From positions 124,001 through 188,000 of the forward strand of contig NZ_CP084753.1 of the NCBI RefSeq assembly GCF_020535545.1: 64,000 nt of DNA, written 5' to 3'. Under the pieces are notes generated by a model that was given only the letters and a program-made list of their open reading frames with translations, did no database searches and had not been told where the DNA came from. Shown piece after piece: positions 37,209 through 46,703 of the stretch (positions are counted from its first letter, which is position 1; each line of letters begins with the position of its first letter). A program made the position numbers and the translations under genes. Origin of the DNA: Roseateles sp. XES5. Its GTDB lineage: Bacteria > Pseudomonadota > Alphaproteobacteria > Rhizobiales > Rhizobiaceae.

Positions 37209-38288
37209 GACGATCCGCGTCCACATGCGGTTCTGCAGGCGCAGGAGCTTTGCATCGCTCGATTCCACGACGAAGAGCTTGGCCTTCACGTCCTCGGGCG
37301 GGAAGACGCCGGGGTCCTTCGCCACGGCCTGATCCATCAGCGGCAGCGATTCCGGGATGGGATTGGCATAGGAGACATAGCTGGAATTGGCCGCCGCGAT
37401 CTCCGGGCGCATGTTGAAATCGATCCAGGCGAGCGCGTTTTCCGGATGCGGCGCATCCTTCGGCACCGCCATGGTGTCGAAATTGATCAGCGTGCCTTCC
37501 TTCGGAATGGCGTAGGCGATCTCCAGCTTCTTTTCGCTTTCCGCCGCGCGGGCCTTGGCCTGCAGGATATCGCCCGACCAGCCGAGCACCACGCAGATGT
37601 CGCCATTGGCGAGATCGTTGATGTAGCGCGAGGAATGGAAGTAGCGGATGTGCGGGCGCACCTTCAGCAGCAGCTCTTCCACCTTGGCGATGTCGTCCGG
37701 ATTGGTGGAATGCGGGTCGATGCCGAGATAGTTCATCGCCATGGGAATAATCTCGGCCGGCGCGTCGATCATCGCCACGCCGCAATCGGCGAATTTCTCG
37801 ACGACGGCGGGGTCGAAGATCATGGCGAAGCTGTCGACCGGCGCGTCGGCCATGCGCTGCTTCACGGCCGCGAGATTGTAACCGATACCGTCGGTAACGG
37901 CCATGTAGGGCACGGCGTTGGCATTGTCCGGATCCGCGCCTGATATCAGCGACAGCGCCTGCGGATCGAGCTTGCCGATATTGGAGAGCTTCGCCTTGTC
38001 GAGCGGCCGGAAGGCGCCGGCCTTCACCTGGTTCTTGAGGAACGGATAGGCGGAGGGATAGACGACGTCATAGCCGGAACCGCCGGTCAGCATCTTGGTT
38101 TCCAGCACCTCGTTGCCGTCATAGACGTCGTAGACGACGCGGATGCCGGTCTCCTTCTCGAACTTCTCCGCCGTATCCGGCGCGATATAGTCCGACCAGT
38201 TGTAGACGTTGACGACCTTTTCCTCCTGCGCGGCCGCGCCGCCGACGGCGGCAACGAGGGCAAGGGCCGAGACGAGCATTCTGCGCAT
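37197..38288 (-). CDS. Putrescine-type ABC substrate-binding protein (PotF-like)
   Basis: 363 residues from the ATG at 38288 with GAGGAG upstream; the longer frame overlaps the deiminase gene. Signal peptide RRMLVSALALVAAVGGAAA with cleavage near residue 20. VVNVYNWSDYIAPDT after it and GYDVVYPSAYP are classical for the PotD/PotF family. No permease or ATPase gene is adjacent, so it must use a transporter encoded elsewhere, or act in sensing. It is the second gene behind the agmatine-deiminase-like gene. Confidence 0.88.
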   Translation of the reverse strand: MRRMLVSALALVAAVGGAAAQEEKVVNVYNWSDYIAPDTAEKFEKETGIRVVYDVYDGNEVLETKMLTGGSGYDVVYPSAYPFLKNQVKAGAFRPLDKAKLSNIGKLDPQALSLISGADPDNANAVPYMAVTDGIGYNLAAVKQRMADAPVDSFAMIFDPAVVEKFADCGVAMIDAPAEIIPMAMNYLGIDPHSTNPDDIAKVEELLLKVRPHIRYFHSSRYINDLANGDICVVLGWSGDILQAKARAAESEKKLEIAYAIPKEGTLINFDTMAVPKDAPHPENALAWIDFNMRPEIAAANSSYVSYANPIPESLPLMDQAVAKDPGVFPPEDVKAKLFVVESSDAKLLRLQNRMWTRIVSGQ

Positions 38289-38298
38289 GGCGTTCTCC

Positions 38299-39411
38299 TC
38301 AGGCTTTCGTCTGGCCGGCATAGACCGGCAGGGTGATGCAGGCGACGTTGCCGCCACCGAGCAGGATTTCGCGGGAATTCTCGATGCCGACGATGCGGTG
38401 CTCCGGGAAGAGCTCGGCAAGCTTGGCCTTGGCGGCGCGGTCCAGCGTCTCGTCGTCGAATTGCGGCACGACGACGGAGCTGTTGCCGGGATAATAGTTG
38501 ATATAGGTGGCGGCGATGCGGTTGCCGGCCGGCCGTGCCCAGGTGCTGTCGACCTGGTCGACGCCTGCCGCCTCCTCGGCCGTCATCTCGATGGGGCGCG
38601 GATGGTAGATGCGGTGCACCTCCAGCGACCGGCCGCGCGCATCGCGTGCCGAGCGCAGCGCATCCTCCACCTCGCGCACGATCTCGTATTGCGGATCGTC
38701 GCGGTCCTCCGTCCAGCTCATGGCCACCACGCCCGGTCGCACGAAGCAGCACACGTCGTCGATATGGCCGTCCGTCTCGTCGAAGCAGAAGCCGCGCGGC
38801 AGCCAGATGACATGCTCCAGCCCGAGATAATCGCAAAGCTGCTGCTCCACCGCCGCCTTGCCGAGATGGCCGTTGCGGTTGGGGTTGAGCAGGCACTGCT
38901 CGGTGGTGATGAGCGTGCCCTCGCCGTCGCATTGCAGGCCGCCGCCCTCGGCGATCAGCGTCGAGCGGTAGCGATCCATGCGCTCCGTTTCCAGCACCTT
39001 GCGGGCCGCGAGATCGTCGAGGTTCCACGGCGCATAGAGGCCGCCGTCATTGCCGCCATAGGCGTTGAAGGTCCAGTCGACGCCGCGCACCTCGCCGCGA
39101 TCGTTGATGACGAAGTTCGGGCCGCTGTCGCGCAACCAGGAATCGTCCGTCGACATTTCCACCAGCCGCACGTTTTCCGGCAGCATGGCGCGAGCGTTGA
39201 GCCACTGGCGCGAGGAGACGGCTATGGTCACGGGTTCGCTCTCGGCGATCGCCGCCGCGACCTGCGCGAAAAGCTTCTGCGCCGGCTTTGCGCCGAGCCG
39301 CCAGGTGTCCGGCCGTTCCGGCCAGATCAGCCAGCAGCCGGACTTGGGCTCGAATTCCCCCGGCGCGCGAAAACCGTCTGCCCTGGGTGTGCTTTTGAGC
39401 GTGCGTACCAT
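38299..39411 (-). CDS. Agmatine deiminase family enzyme
   Basis: 370 residues, typical length. Hallmarks of the peptidylarginine/agmatine deiminase fold: STDDSWLRDSGPNFVI, EGGGLQCDGEGTLITT, the catalytic His and Asp in ETDGHIDDVCCF, and the C-terminal nucleophile Cys in GGGNVACITLP. The usual GGGNIHCIT has His before Cys; here it is Ala, so substrate preference may differ. Agmatine deiminase gives N-carbamoylputrescine and ammonia. Partner binding protein follows after 10 bases. A hairpin that could mask the ribosome binding site lies just upstream. Confidence 0.83.
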   Translation of the reverse strand: MVRTLKSTPRADGFRAPGEFEPKSGCWLIWPERPDTWRLGAKPAQKLFAQVAAAIAESEPVTIAVSSRQWLNARAMLPENVRLVEMSTDDSWLRDSGPNFVINDRGEVRGVDWTFNAYGGNDGGLYAPWNLDDLAARKVLETERMDRYRSTLIAEGGGLQCDGEGTLITTEQCLLNPNRNGHLGKAAVEQQLCDYLGLEHVIWLPRGFCFDETDGHIDDVCCFVRPGVVAMSWTEDRDDPQYEIVREVEDALRSARDARGRSLEVHRIYHPRPIEMTAEEAAGVDQVDSTWARPAGNRIAATYINYYPGNSSVVVPQFDDETLDRAAKAKLAELFPEHRIVGIENSREILLGGGNVACITLPVYAGQTKA

Positions 39412-39417
39412 CGTGTC

Positions 39418-39437
39418 CCCCGAATGAAAATCCGGGG
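39418..39437 (-). promoter_or_regulatory. Leader hairpin overlapping the ribosome binding site of the deiminase gene
   Basis: CCCCG and CGGGG arms with a 10-base loop. On the minus strand the start-proximal G-run (GGGGGA, 6 to 11 bases before the ATG) is the ribosome binding site and is also the 3' arm, so folding would hide it. Confidence 0.35.
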
Positions 39438-39453
39438 CGGATTAAGGCAAGCG

Positions 39454-39499
39454 CAGCCCTTTCGGGTCAATGTCCCATTTGGGACGGGTGGAGGGCTGG
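39454..39499 (-). terminator. Nested hairpins after the biotin carboxylase gene
   Basis: CAGCCCT (39454-39460) pairs with AGGGCTG (39493-39499) and encloses GTCCC-ATTT-GGGAC (39472-39485). It begins 2 bases beyond the carboxylase stop. No strong T run follows, so terminator activity is probable but not certain. Confidence 0.45.
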
Positions 39500-39501
39500 C
39501 T

Positions 39502-41226
39502 TCAGCCCTCGAACACCATCAGCGTGTCGCCCGCCTGAAGGTAGTCGCCCTCCTTGACGCGGAGGCGCAGGCGGCCGGCCCGGGGGGCAAGAACCTGCGT
39601 TTCCATCTTCATCGCCTCCATGACGGCCACCAGTTCACCCTCGGCGACCTCGGCGCCATCGGCGATCTTGAACGCCTGCAGCGTTCCCGAAACCGGGGCG
39701 GCGATGCTGTTTTCCGCCGGCTTGGCCGCTGCGGCGGAAACAGCGCCCGACCCCGCCGTGCCGAGACCGGCGAGAAGCAGGCTCGGCAGCGCCAGCGAAA
39801 CGCGCTTGCCGTCGATTTCAAGATGGGTGCGGACGAGCGACGGATCGACGGCCGGTTCCGGCCGGGCCATGGCCTCGGGCATGGCGGCGAAATCCGTCTC
39901 GATCCAGCGCGTATGCACCTTGAAGCCGTCAGTTCCGACGAAGTCCTCGGTATCGATGGCGGCGCGGTGGAACGGCAGGACCGTCGCCACACCCTCGATG
40001 CGGAACTCCTTCAGCGCCCGGCGGGCGCGGCGGATCGCCTCCTCGCGCGTTGCGCCCGTGACGATCAGCTTGGCCATCAGCGAATCGAAGACACCGGGAA
40101 TGGAGGAACCGCTGACGACGCCGCTGTCGAGGCGCACGCCGGGACCGGACGGCGGGTCGAAGACGGTGATCGTGCCCGGCGTCGGCAGGAAGCCGCGGCC
40201 GGGGTCCTCCGCATTGATGCGGAACTCGATGGAATGGCCGCGCGGGGCTGGCGTTTCGAGAAGGCGAAGCCGCTCGCCCTCGGCGACGCGGAACTGTTCG
40301 ATGACGAGGTCGATGCCGGTCGTCTCCTCGGTAACGGGATGTTCCACCTGCAGGCGCGTGTTGACCTCGAGGAAGGAGATCGTTCCGTCGACGCCGAGCA
40401 GGAATTCCACCGTGCCGGCGCCGGAATAGCCGGCGGCGGCGCAGATCGCCTTGGCCGCGGCATGGATCTTCTCGCGCTGTTCCGGCGAGAGGAAGGGCGC
40501 CGGGGCCTCTTCGATGAGCTTCTGGTTGCGCCGCTGAGCCGAGCAGTCGCGGGTGCCCAGCACCAGCACGTTGCCGTGCTTGTCGGCGATCACCTGCGCC
40601 TCGATGTGGCGAGGCCTGTCGAGGAAGCGTTCGAGGAAACATTCGCCGCGGCCGAAGGCGGCCGTCGCCTCGCGCACGGCGGATTCGTAGAGGTCCGCGA
40701 CCTCCTCCATCTTCCAGGCCACCTTGAGGCCGCGCCCGCCCCCGCCATGCGCCGCCTTGATGGCGACCGGCAGGCCATGCTGCTCGGCAAAGGCGATGAC
40801 CTCGGCGGCGGAGGAAACCGGGCCGTCGCTGCCGGCGACGAGCGGCGCGCCGACACTCTGGGCGATGCGCCGCGCCTCGACCTTGTCGCCGAGCGCCGTG
40901 ATCACCTTCGGGTCGGGGCCGATCCAGGTAAGGCCGGCATCGAGCACGGCCTGAGCGAATTCCGCCCGCTCGGAGAGGAAACCGTAGCCCGGATGCACCG
41001 CATCGGCGCCGGAGCGCCGGGCGATGGCGATCAGCTTGTCGATATCGAGATAGGTTTCCGCCGGCCGCACGCCGTCGAGCCCATAGGCCTCGTCGGCGAG
41101 ACGCACGAAGAGCGCGTCCGCATCGGGATCGGCATAGACAGCGACGGACTGGAGCCCATGGTCGCGGCAGGCGCGCAGGATGCGCACGGCGATCTCGCCA
41201 CGATTGGCAATCAGCACTTTCTTCAT
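39502..41226 (-). CDS. Biotin carboxylase with C-terminal biotin carrier domain
   Basis: 574 residues from the ATG at 41226. The biotin carboxylase part (1-450) opens [18 protein letters not shown] and contains the ATP-grasp loop [12 protein letters not shown], the KLIEEAPAP segment and [16 protein letters not shown]. The last 75 residues are a biotinyl domain with the acceptor Lys in [10 protein letters not shown]. This is a complete acetyl/propionyl-CoA carboxylase alpha-type subunit. Here it ends an operon with the carboxyltransferase-like PxpB-PxpC fusion, so it probably supplies carboxybiotin to that protein rather than to a CoA carboxylase. Confidence 0.92.
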   Translation of the reverse strand: MKKVLIANRGEIAVRILRACRDHGLQSVAVYADPDADALFVRLADEAYGLDGVRPAETYLDIDKLIAIARRSGADAVHPGYGFLSERAEFAQAVLDAGLTWIGPDPKVITALGDKVEARRIAQSVGAPLVAGSDGPVSSAAEVIAFAEQHGLPVAIKAAHGGGGRGLKVAWKMEEVADLYESAVREATAAFGRGECFLERFLDRPRHIEAQVIADKHGNVLVLGTRDCSAQRRNQKLIEEAPAPFLSPEQREKIHAAAKAICAAAGYSGAGTVEFLLGVDGTISFLEVNTRLQVEHPVTEETTGIDLVIEQFRVAEGERLRLLETPAPRGHSIEFRINAEDPGRGFLPTPGTITVFDPPSGPGVRLDSGVVSGSSIPGVFDSLMAKLIVTGATREEAIRRARRALKEFRIEGVATVLPFHRAAIDTEDFVGTDGFKVHTRWIETDFAAMPEAMARPEPAVDPSLVRTHLEIDGKRVSLALPSLLLAGLGTAGSGAVSAAAAKPAENSIAAPVSGTLQAFKIADGAEVAEGELVAVMEAMKMETQVLAPRAGRLRLRVKEGDYLQAGDTLMVFEG

Positions 41227-41236
41227 GGCATTTCTC

Positions 41237-42829
41237 CTAGCGGGTCGCGGCGATGTCGGCGAAGGGGCCGATCGGGCGGAAGCGGATCTTGGCATTGATG
41301 GGGATCTGACCGGCAAGGTCGAGATGGTATTCGGCGACCGCCCCGATGACGGGGTAGCCGCCGGTGAGCGGATGGTCGGCGAGGAAGAGCACCGGCTGGC
41401 CGCTGTGCGGCACCTGGATCGCGCCCGTCGCCGTGCCCTCGCTCGGCAGCTCCGCGCTGTCCTTGCGCTCCAGCGGCACCTCGCCGGCAAGGCGGATGCC
41501 GACGCGGCTCGATTGCGGCGTCACCTGCCAGAACTGGCTCGTCAGCGTCTCGATGCCCTTCTGCGTGAACCAGTCCGTGCGTGGGCCGAGCACCACGTCG
41601 AGTGTCACCACGTCGCCCGCCGACGGCGGGTCGAAGGCGGCGATCTCGTTCGTAGAAACGCTTGCCAGTCCCTTGCCGTCGCCCTTCAGCGCAAGCACGG
41701 CACCGGCCGCCACCGGCTCGGGGCCGACGATGGCCAGCGTGTCGGTCGCCGCGCTGCCGAGCACCGGCGCGATATCGAAGCCGCCGCGGACGGCGAGATA
41801 GGCACGCATGCCCTTCTTCGGCTGGCCGATGGTCACGACGTCGCCCGGTTCCAGCGCGACCGGCTGGTAGGCCGGAAAATGTTGGTCGCGGCCCGCCGCA
41901 TCGCGCACCGTCACCGGACAGGGCGCGCCGGCAAGGCCGATCACCGCACGGCTGTTGCTCTCGAAGGAAAAGCCGCCGAGGGTGAGTTCGAGACCGGGCG
42001 TATTGGCCGGATTGCCGACGATGCGGTTGGCGGCGTTGAAGGCGCCGCGATCGAGCGCGCCGGAGGCCGAGACCCCCTGCCCCGTCTGGCCGAAACGACC
42101 GAGATCCTGGAACACGGCCGGCATGGGCGCGGCGAGAACCTTGAACTGCGGCGTATCCGCTGCAACCGTCCGTGCCGGACGTATGGCGGGTTCGGGAAGA
42201 CTGACCGTCCGGCCTGAGGCATCCATGTCGAAGAACCGGACGCGATAGCCGGGTTGGAACAGCGCGCCGGGATCGCGGTCGATGTCCCACATCTTGACCG
42301 GCGTCGTGCCGATGATCTGCCAGCCGCCGGGGCTTGCTTGCGGGTAGATGCCGCTGAAGGCGCCGGCGAGTGCGACGGAACCGGCGGGAATGCGGGTGCG
42401 CGGGCTCTTGCGGCGCGGCACCTGCAGCGCCGGATCGCCGCCGACGAGATAACCGAAGCCCGGCGCGAAGCCGCAGAAGGCGACGGTGAATTCGCTCTCC
42501 GTATGGCGACGGATGACCTCCGCCACGGAAAGGCCCGTGAGATCAGCGACGTCGGCAAGGTCCTCGCCGTCATAGCGAACCGGGATTTCCACCAGATGCT
42601 CCGAGGGCGCGATTTTCGCCGAGAGGTCGCGGGTGGCGATCCGTGCGGCGAGCGCCGCCGGCGTCACCTTTTCGGGGCGGAAGCGGATCATCAGGGTACG
42701 GGCGGCCGGCACCGTCTCCTCGATGCCGTCGATGGGGTCCGCCTCGAGCGAGGCGAAGAGGGCAAGCGTCTCGTCGAGATCGGCGAGTTCGACAAGGATC
42801 GTGGTCAGGCTGACGGGAAGAAAGCGCAT
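41237..42829 (-). CDS. pxpBC: PxpB-PxpC fusion (5-oxoprolinase / urea-carboxylase carboxyltransferase-like)
   Basis: 530 residues from the ATG at 42829. Residues 1-215 are the KipI/PxpB half ([45 protein letters not shown]), and 230-530 the KipA/PxpC half ([53 protein letters not shown]). In many bacteria these are two proteins of the ATP-dependent 5-oxoprolinase; the same pair forms the carboxyltransferase domain of urea carboxylase. Fusion in one chain plus the adjacent biotin carboxylase favours a biotin-dependent carboxylase role. It begins 7 bases after the DUF1445 stop. Confidence 0.88.
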   Translation of the reverse strand: MRFLPVSLTTILVELADLDETLALFASLEADPIDGIEETVPAARTLMIRFRPEKVTPAALAARIATRDLSAKIAPSEHLVEIPVRYDGEDLADVADLTGLSVAEVIRRHTESEFTVAFCGFAPGFGYLVGGDPALQVPRRKSPRTRIPAGSVALAGAFSGIYPQASPGGWQIIGTTPVKMWDIDRDPGALFQPGYRVRFFDMDASGRTVSLPEPAIRPARTVAADTPQFKVLAAPMPAVFQDLGRFGQTGQGVSASGALDRGAFNAANRIVGNPANTPGLELTLGGFSFESNSRAVIGLAGAPCPVTVRDAAGRDQHFPAYQPVALEPGDVVTIGQPKKGMRAYLAVRGGFDIAPVLGSAATDTLAIVGPEPVAAGAVLALKGDGKGLASVSTNEIAAFDPPSAGDVVTLDVVLGPRTDWFTQKGIETLTSQFWQVTPQSSRVGIRLAGEVPLERKDSAELPSEGTATGAIQVPHSGQPVLFLADHPLTGGYPVIGAVAEYHLDLAGQIPINAKIRFRPIGPFADIAATR

Positions 42830-42836
42830 CGGGCCC

Positions 42837-43646
42837 TCACGCGTGATAGGCGGAATCGGGAATGTCGGTGATGAACATGTAGCCGGGTGCATGGGTTATG
42901 GCGAAGGGCACGCCCGAGGCCATGACGGCTGCCTGCGGAGTGACGCCGCAGGCCCAGAAGACCGGCACTTCGCCCGGCTCGATCCGCACCGCGTCGCCGA
43001 AATCCGGCCGGGCGAGATCGGCTATGCCCAGTTCTTCCGGCGCACAGACATGGACGGGCGCGCCGTGCACCGCCGGGAACCGGCCGGAAATGGTGGCGGC
43101 ATCCGCAACACGCGCGGCCGGGATCGGCCGCATGGAGACGACCATGTTGCCCTTCAGCCGGCCGGCGGGCCGGCAGGCCCGGTTGGTGAGGTACATCGGC
43201 ACGTTGCTCTTGTCCGTCATGTGGCGGATCTCGATGCCCGCCTCCACCATCGGCGTTTCGAAGGTGAAGGAGCAGCCGATCAGGAAGGCGACGAGGTCGT
43301 CACGTTCCGCCCAGGCGGCCGTTGCGTCCGGGGTTTCCTCGGCCAGCTTGCCGTCGCGCCAGATGCGGTAGAGCGGCAGGTCGGTGCGAAGGTCCGCGCC
43401 GGGCGCGAGCAGCGTCGTCGGCGCGCCGGGATCGGAAACGTCGAGCACCGGGCAGGGCTTGGGATTGCGCTGCGCATAGAGCAGGAAATCGAAAGCCCAG
43501 TCGCGCGGCAGCACGATCATGTTGGCCTGCGTGAAGCCCGGCGCGATGCCCGAGGTGGGCTCGACGCGGCCACCGCGATAGGCCGCGCGCGCTGCGCGGG
43601 CCGGCGAAGCATCCGCGTGGTCGAGATAAGCGGTCGGAAGCGTCAT
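42837..43646 (-). CDS. DUF1445 putative hydro-lyase (YcsI family)
   Basis: 269 residues. [39 protein letters not shown] and [13 protein letters not shown] with [13 protein letters not shown] are the conserved blocks of the YcsI/DUF1445 family, related to mammalian D-glutamate cyclase (which converts D-glutamate to 5-oxo-D-proline). Its location between PxpA and the PxpB-PxpC fusion, common in bacteria, fits a role in 5-oxoproline or D-glutamate metabolism. Confidence 0.85.
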   Translation of the reverse strand: MTLPTAYLDHADASPARAARAAYRGGRVEPTSGIAPGFTQANMIVLPRDWAFDFLLYAQRNPKPCPVLDVSDPGAPTTLLAPGADLRTDLPLYRIWRDGKLAEETPDATAAWAERDDLVAFLIGCSFTFETPMVEAGIEIRHMTDKSNVPMYLTNRACRPAGRLKGNMVVSMRPIPAARVADAATISGRFPAVHGAPVHVCAPEELGIADLARPDFGDAVRIEPGEVPVFWACGVTPQAAVMASGVPFAITHAPGYMFITDIPDSAYHA

Positions 43647-43655
43647 GGCCGCACC

Positions 43656-44423
43656 TCAGGCCTTGTCGGCGAACGAGCGGATGGCAATGCCTTCCGCCTC
43701 GAAGCGACGGCGGATTTCCTGCGCGATGGCGACGGCGCCGGGACTGTCGCCATGCACGCAGATCGACTGTGCCTCGACGCGGATCGTGCTGCCGTCGATA
43801 GCCTCCAGCGTGCCTTCTCGGGCAAGCTGCACCATGCGATCGGCGATCTTCTTTTCATCGTGCAGCACGGAGCCCGCCTCGCGGCGCGAGACGAGTTCGC
43901 CCTTCGGCGTATAGGCGCGGTCCGCGAAGGCTTCGGCGACGACGGCAAGCCCGGCACGGCGCGCGAGATCGAGGATCGGCGCATTGGCAAGGCCCATCAG
44001 GATCAGCGAGGGATCGACGGCCTTGATGCCGTCGATGACCGCCTGGCCCTGCCTGGCGTCATAGGCGATGCGGTTGTAGAGCGCGCCATGCGGCTTGACG
44101 TAGCGCACGGTGGTTCCGGCGGCCGCGGCGACGCCCTTGATCGCGCCGATCTGGTAGATCACGTCGGCGATCAACTCTTCCGAGGTGGCGTCGAGGTCGC
44201 GCCGGCCGAAGCCGACGCGGTCCGGATAGGAGACGTGGGCGCCGATGACGACGCCGTTCGCGGCGGCCGCCTTCACCGTGCGGTAGATGCCCGCCGGGTC
44301 GCCGGCATGGAAACCGCAGGCGATGTTGGCGGAAGAGACGACGGCGAGCATCGCCGCGTCATCGCCCATGCGCCATGCGCCGTAGCTTTCGCCGAGGTCG
44401 CTGTTGAGATCGATCGCTGCCAT
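43656..44423 (-). CDS. pxpA: 5-oxoprolinase subunit A (LamB/YcsF family)
   Basis: 255 residues, normal length. [19 protein letters not shown] at the N-terminus, [21 protein letters not shown] and ICVHGDSP are the diagnostic blocks of the YcsF family. With PxpB and PxpC it opens the 5-oxoproline ring using ATP to give glutamate. It starts 13 bases after the transporter stop, in the order transporter-pxpA-DUF1445-pxpBC-biotin carboxylase. Confidence 0.92.
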   Translation of the reverse strand: MAAIDLNSDLGESYGAWRMGDDAAMLAVVSSANIACGFHAGDPAGIYRTVKAAAANGVVIGAHVSYPDRVGFGRRDLDATSEELIADVIYQIGAIKGVAAAAGTTVRYVKPHGALYNRIAYDARQGQAVIDGIKAVDPSLILMGLANAPILDLARRAGLAVVAEAFADRAYTPKGELVSRREAGSVLHDEKKIADRMVQLAREGTLEAIDGSTIRVEAQSICVHGDSPGAVAIAQEIRRRFEAEGIAIRSFADKA

Positions 44424-44436
44424 GGTTTCCTCCCTA

Positions 44437-45693
44437 TCAGGCGCCGAGCAGGCTGAAGATCGCGCCGGCCGACTTGTAGCCCATATACCACGTGAGCGCG
44501 CAGGTCAGGACACCGAGGACCAGCAGCCAGCGCGGATAGCGGTAGCCGCCCATCAGGTCGGGACGCGCCCAGGCCGCGAACATGAAGATCGAGAAGCCGA
44601 TCGGCAGCACGAGACCGTTGAGACCGCCGACGAAGACCAGCATGGCGGCCGGCGGCGTGGTGATCAGGATGTAGCAGACCAGCGAGAAGGCGATGAAGGC
44701 GACGGTCGCAAGATTGCGCTGGCGTTCCGTCATGTCGGGCTTGAAGGCCGTCAGGAACGAGACGGACGTATAGGCGGCACCGATGATGCTGGTCATGGCC
44801 GAAGCGAGGAAGACCGCGCCGAACAGGCGGAAGCCGATATTGCCGGAGGCGGCATGGAAGGCCTGGCCTGCCGGGTTCGCGGCCTGGCCCGAAAGGTCGA
44901 TCACCACACCGCTTGCGACGACGCCGAGGATCGCCAGGAAGAGGATGTAGCGCAGCACGCCCGTGATGGCGATGCCGCTGAAGGCCGCGCGGTTGACCGC
45001 ATCGATGTTCTCGACGCCGACCGTGCCCTTGTCGAGCAGGCGATGCGCACCGGCATAGGTGATGTAGCCGCCGACCGTACCGCCGACGATGGTGGTGATG
45101 GTGGCGAAATCGATCGTGTCGGGCAGGAAGGTCTGGCGGAAGGCTTCCGCGACGGGCGGTCCGGAAACGACGGCCGCATAGACGATCAGCGCCAGCTTGA
45201 TGAAGGCGGCGACGAAGACGACGCGGTCCATGGCGATGCCGGCACGGCGCGACAGGAAGATGCCGATGGCCGCGAGCGCGCCGATGGCGCCGCCGATCTT
45301 CGGATCGAGGTCGATCATCGCGTTGAAGCCGAGGCCGGCGCCGCCGATATTGCCGATGTTGAAGAACAGGCCGCCGATGATGACGAGCACGGCAAGCAGA
45401 TAGCCCGAACCAGGAATGGCGGCATTGGCGATGGCCGGCGCACGCATGCGCGTCACCGTCACGATGCGCCAGATGTTCGCCTGGACGACAAAGTCGATGA
45501 TGATCGAGATAAGGATGGCGAAGGCGAAGGCAGCACCGAGTTTGACGGTGAAGGTGGCGGTCTGCGTGATGAAGCCCGGTCCGACGGCGGACATCGACAT
45601 CAGGAACATGGCCGAAAGCAGGGCGCGTCGCTGGTTCAGTTTGCTCTGTCCCGCGCCGCCGGCCTGGCCGGCCGCAAGCTCGTTCTGCTGCAT
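44437..45693 (-). CDS. NRAMP-related membrane transporter (YcsG-like)
   Basis: 418 residues, about eleven membrane segments, NRAMP fold by overall pattern. The two metal-binding signatures of true Mn/Fe NRAMP transporters are not kept: the TM1 DPGNxxT position reads [11 protein letters not shown] and the TM6 MPH position reads [12 protein letters not shown]. It therefore probably does not carry divalent metal. As the first gene of the pxp operon it may import the organic acid or amide substrate. GGGAG lies 6 to 10 bases before the ATG. Confidence 0.85.
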   Translation of the reverse strand: MQQNELAAGQAGGAGQSKLNQRRALLSAMFLMSMSAVGPGFITQTATFTVKLGAAFAFAILISIIIDFVVQANIWRIVTVTRMRAPAIANAAIPGSGYLLAVLVIIGGLFFNIGNIGGAGLGFNAMIDLDPKIGGAIGALAAIGIFLSRRAGIAMDRVVFVAAFIKLALIVYAAVVSGPPVAEAFRQTFLPDTIDFATITTIVGGTVGGYITYAGAHRLLDKGTVGVENIDAVNRAAFSGIAITGVLRYILFLAILGVVASGVVIDLSGQAANPAGQAFHAASGNIGFRLFGAVFLASAMTSIIGAAYTSVSFLTAFKPDMTERQRNLATVAFIAFSLVCYILITTPPAAMLVFVGGLNGLVLPIGFSIFMFAAWARPDLMGGYRYPRWLLVLGVLTCALTWYMGYKSAGAIFSLLGA

Positions 45694-45773
45694 GGGGATT
45701 CTCCCTGTTCGTCACCCGCCCCTCGCGGATGCTTGAATGACGGAATGATGAACCGCTGCACAAAAATGTCAAG

Positions 45774-45786
45774 ATTGTTCAACAAT
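45774..45786. promoter_or_regulatory. FCD-GntR operator in the pxp divergent region
   Basis: ATTGTT-C-AACAAT is a perfect palindrome. Its core TTGTTCAACAA fits the TNGTNNNACNA consensus of FCD-type GntR regulators. It lies in the AT-rich part of the 242-bp region (45694-45935) between the transporter gene and the divergent GntR gene, well placed to control both. Confidence 0.65.
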
Positions 45787-45935
45787 ATTTCCATATCGTT
45801 CCTTATTTCTGCCTTTTTACCAAGCACATAGGTCAGGATTGGCCTCAGTTTTCATCCCCATTGTCCCCGCATTCGTGCTAAGGCCAGCCGGAACAGAGGG
45901 GCTTGCCCGGTCGGAAAACCGGGATGGAGGGTAGC

Positions 45936-46598
45936 ATGACGGATGACGGGGATGGGCTGCCGCTCGCGGATCGATTGGCGCGACGCATTCGCACGCTGCT
46001 GATCTCGGGTGAGCTTTCGCCCGGCCAGCGCCTCTCCGAAGCCGCCTTCTCCGAACGGTTCGACGTCTCGCGCAATTCGCTGCGCGAAGCCTTCCGCCTG
46101 CTCACCAAGGACGGCCTCCTGCGCCATGAGGCCAACCGCGGCGTCTTCGTCGCCGTGCCCACCATGGCCTCGATCATCGATATCTACCGGGTGCGGCGCA
46201 TGCTGGAATGCGGCGCGCTGCGACAGGCCTGGCAACAGCACCCGGCGATCCGGGTGATGCGCGAGGCGGTGAGCATGGCGCATCAACGGCGCGGCGAAGG
46301 CGACTGGGTCGGCGTCGGCAGCGCCAACATGGTCTTCCACACCGCCATCATCGACCTGTCGGACAGCGTCCGCCTGAACGAATTCTACGAACGCATATCG
46401 GCGGAACTGCGCCTCTGCTTCGGGCTGCTCAACGACCCCGAACACCTGCACGCGCCCTTCGTCGACATGAACGACGCCATCGTCACGCTGCTCGAGGACA
46501 ACAGGCCGCTGGAAGCGGCGGCGCAGATGGAGACCTATCTGAACCTCGCGGAACGCACCATGCTGAAGGCGCTGGAGCGGGCGTCGGAGCTTGCCTAA
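45936..46598 (+). CDS. GntR family regulator, FCD (FadR) subfamily
   Basis: 220 residues from the ATG at 45936 with GGAGGG 5 bases upstream. The winged HTH (ISGELSPGQRLSEAAFSERFDVSRNSLREAFRLLTKDGLL, about 20-60) is followed by an all-helical FCD ligand domain (about 78-210) with metal-ligand-type residues in FHTAIIDLSDS. It is divergent from the pxp operon and is its likely repressor, responding to a carboxylate such as 5-oxoproline or a related acid. Confidence 0.88.
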   Translation: MTDDGDGLPLADRLARRIRTLLISGELSPGQRLSEAAFSERFDVSRNSLREAFRLLTKDGLLRHEANRGVFVAVPTMASIIDIYRVRRMLECGALRQAWQQHPAIRVMREAVSMAHQRRGEGDWVGVGSANMVFHTAIIDLSDSVRLNEFYERISAELRLCFGLLNDPEHLHAPFVDMNDAIVTLLEDNRPLEAAAQMETYLNLAERTMLKALERASELA

Positions 46599-46703
46599 CC
46601 GCCAGGGCAATCCGGGGAAGACCGGCCCAGAGGAATTGGTCTCGCCTCTTGTTCTTGTGGCGTGATCCAGTGCGCAGGCGATGCCGCTTCGGCTGGAAAC
46701 GCC

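Noticed and set aside
38209..41298. A 1029-codon plus-strand open frame, and similar long frames at 6722-9814 (minus) and 53177-56203 (plus)
   Set aside because: They lie antisense to clearly identified genes, have arginine- or acidic-rich low-complexity translations without domains, and are expected by-products of high third-position GC.
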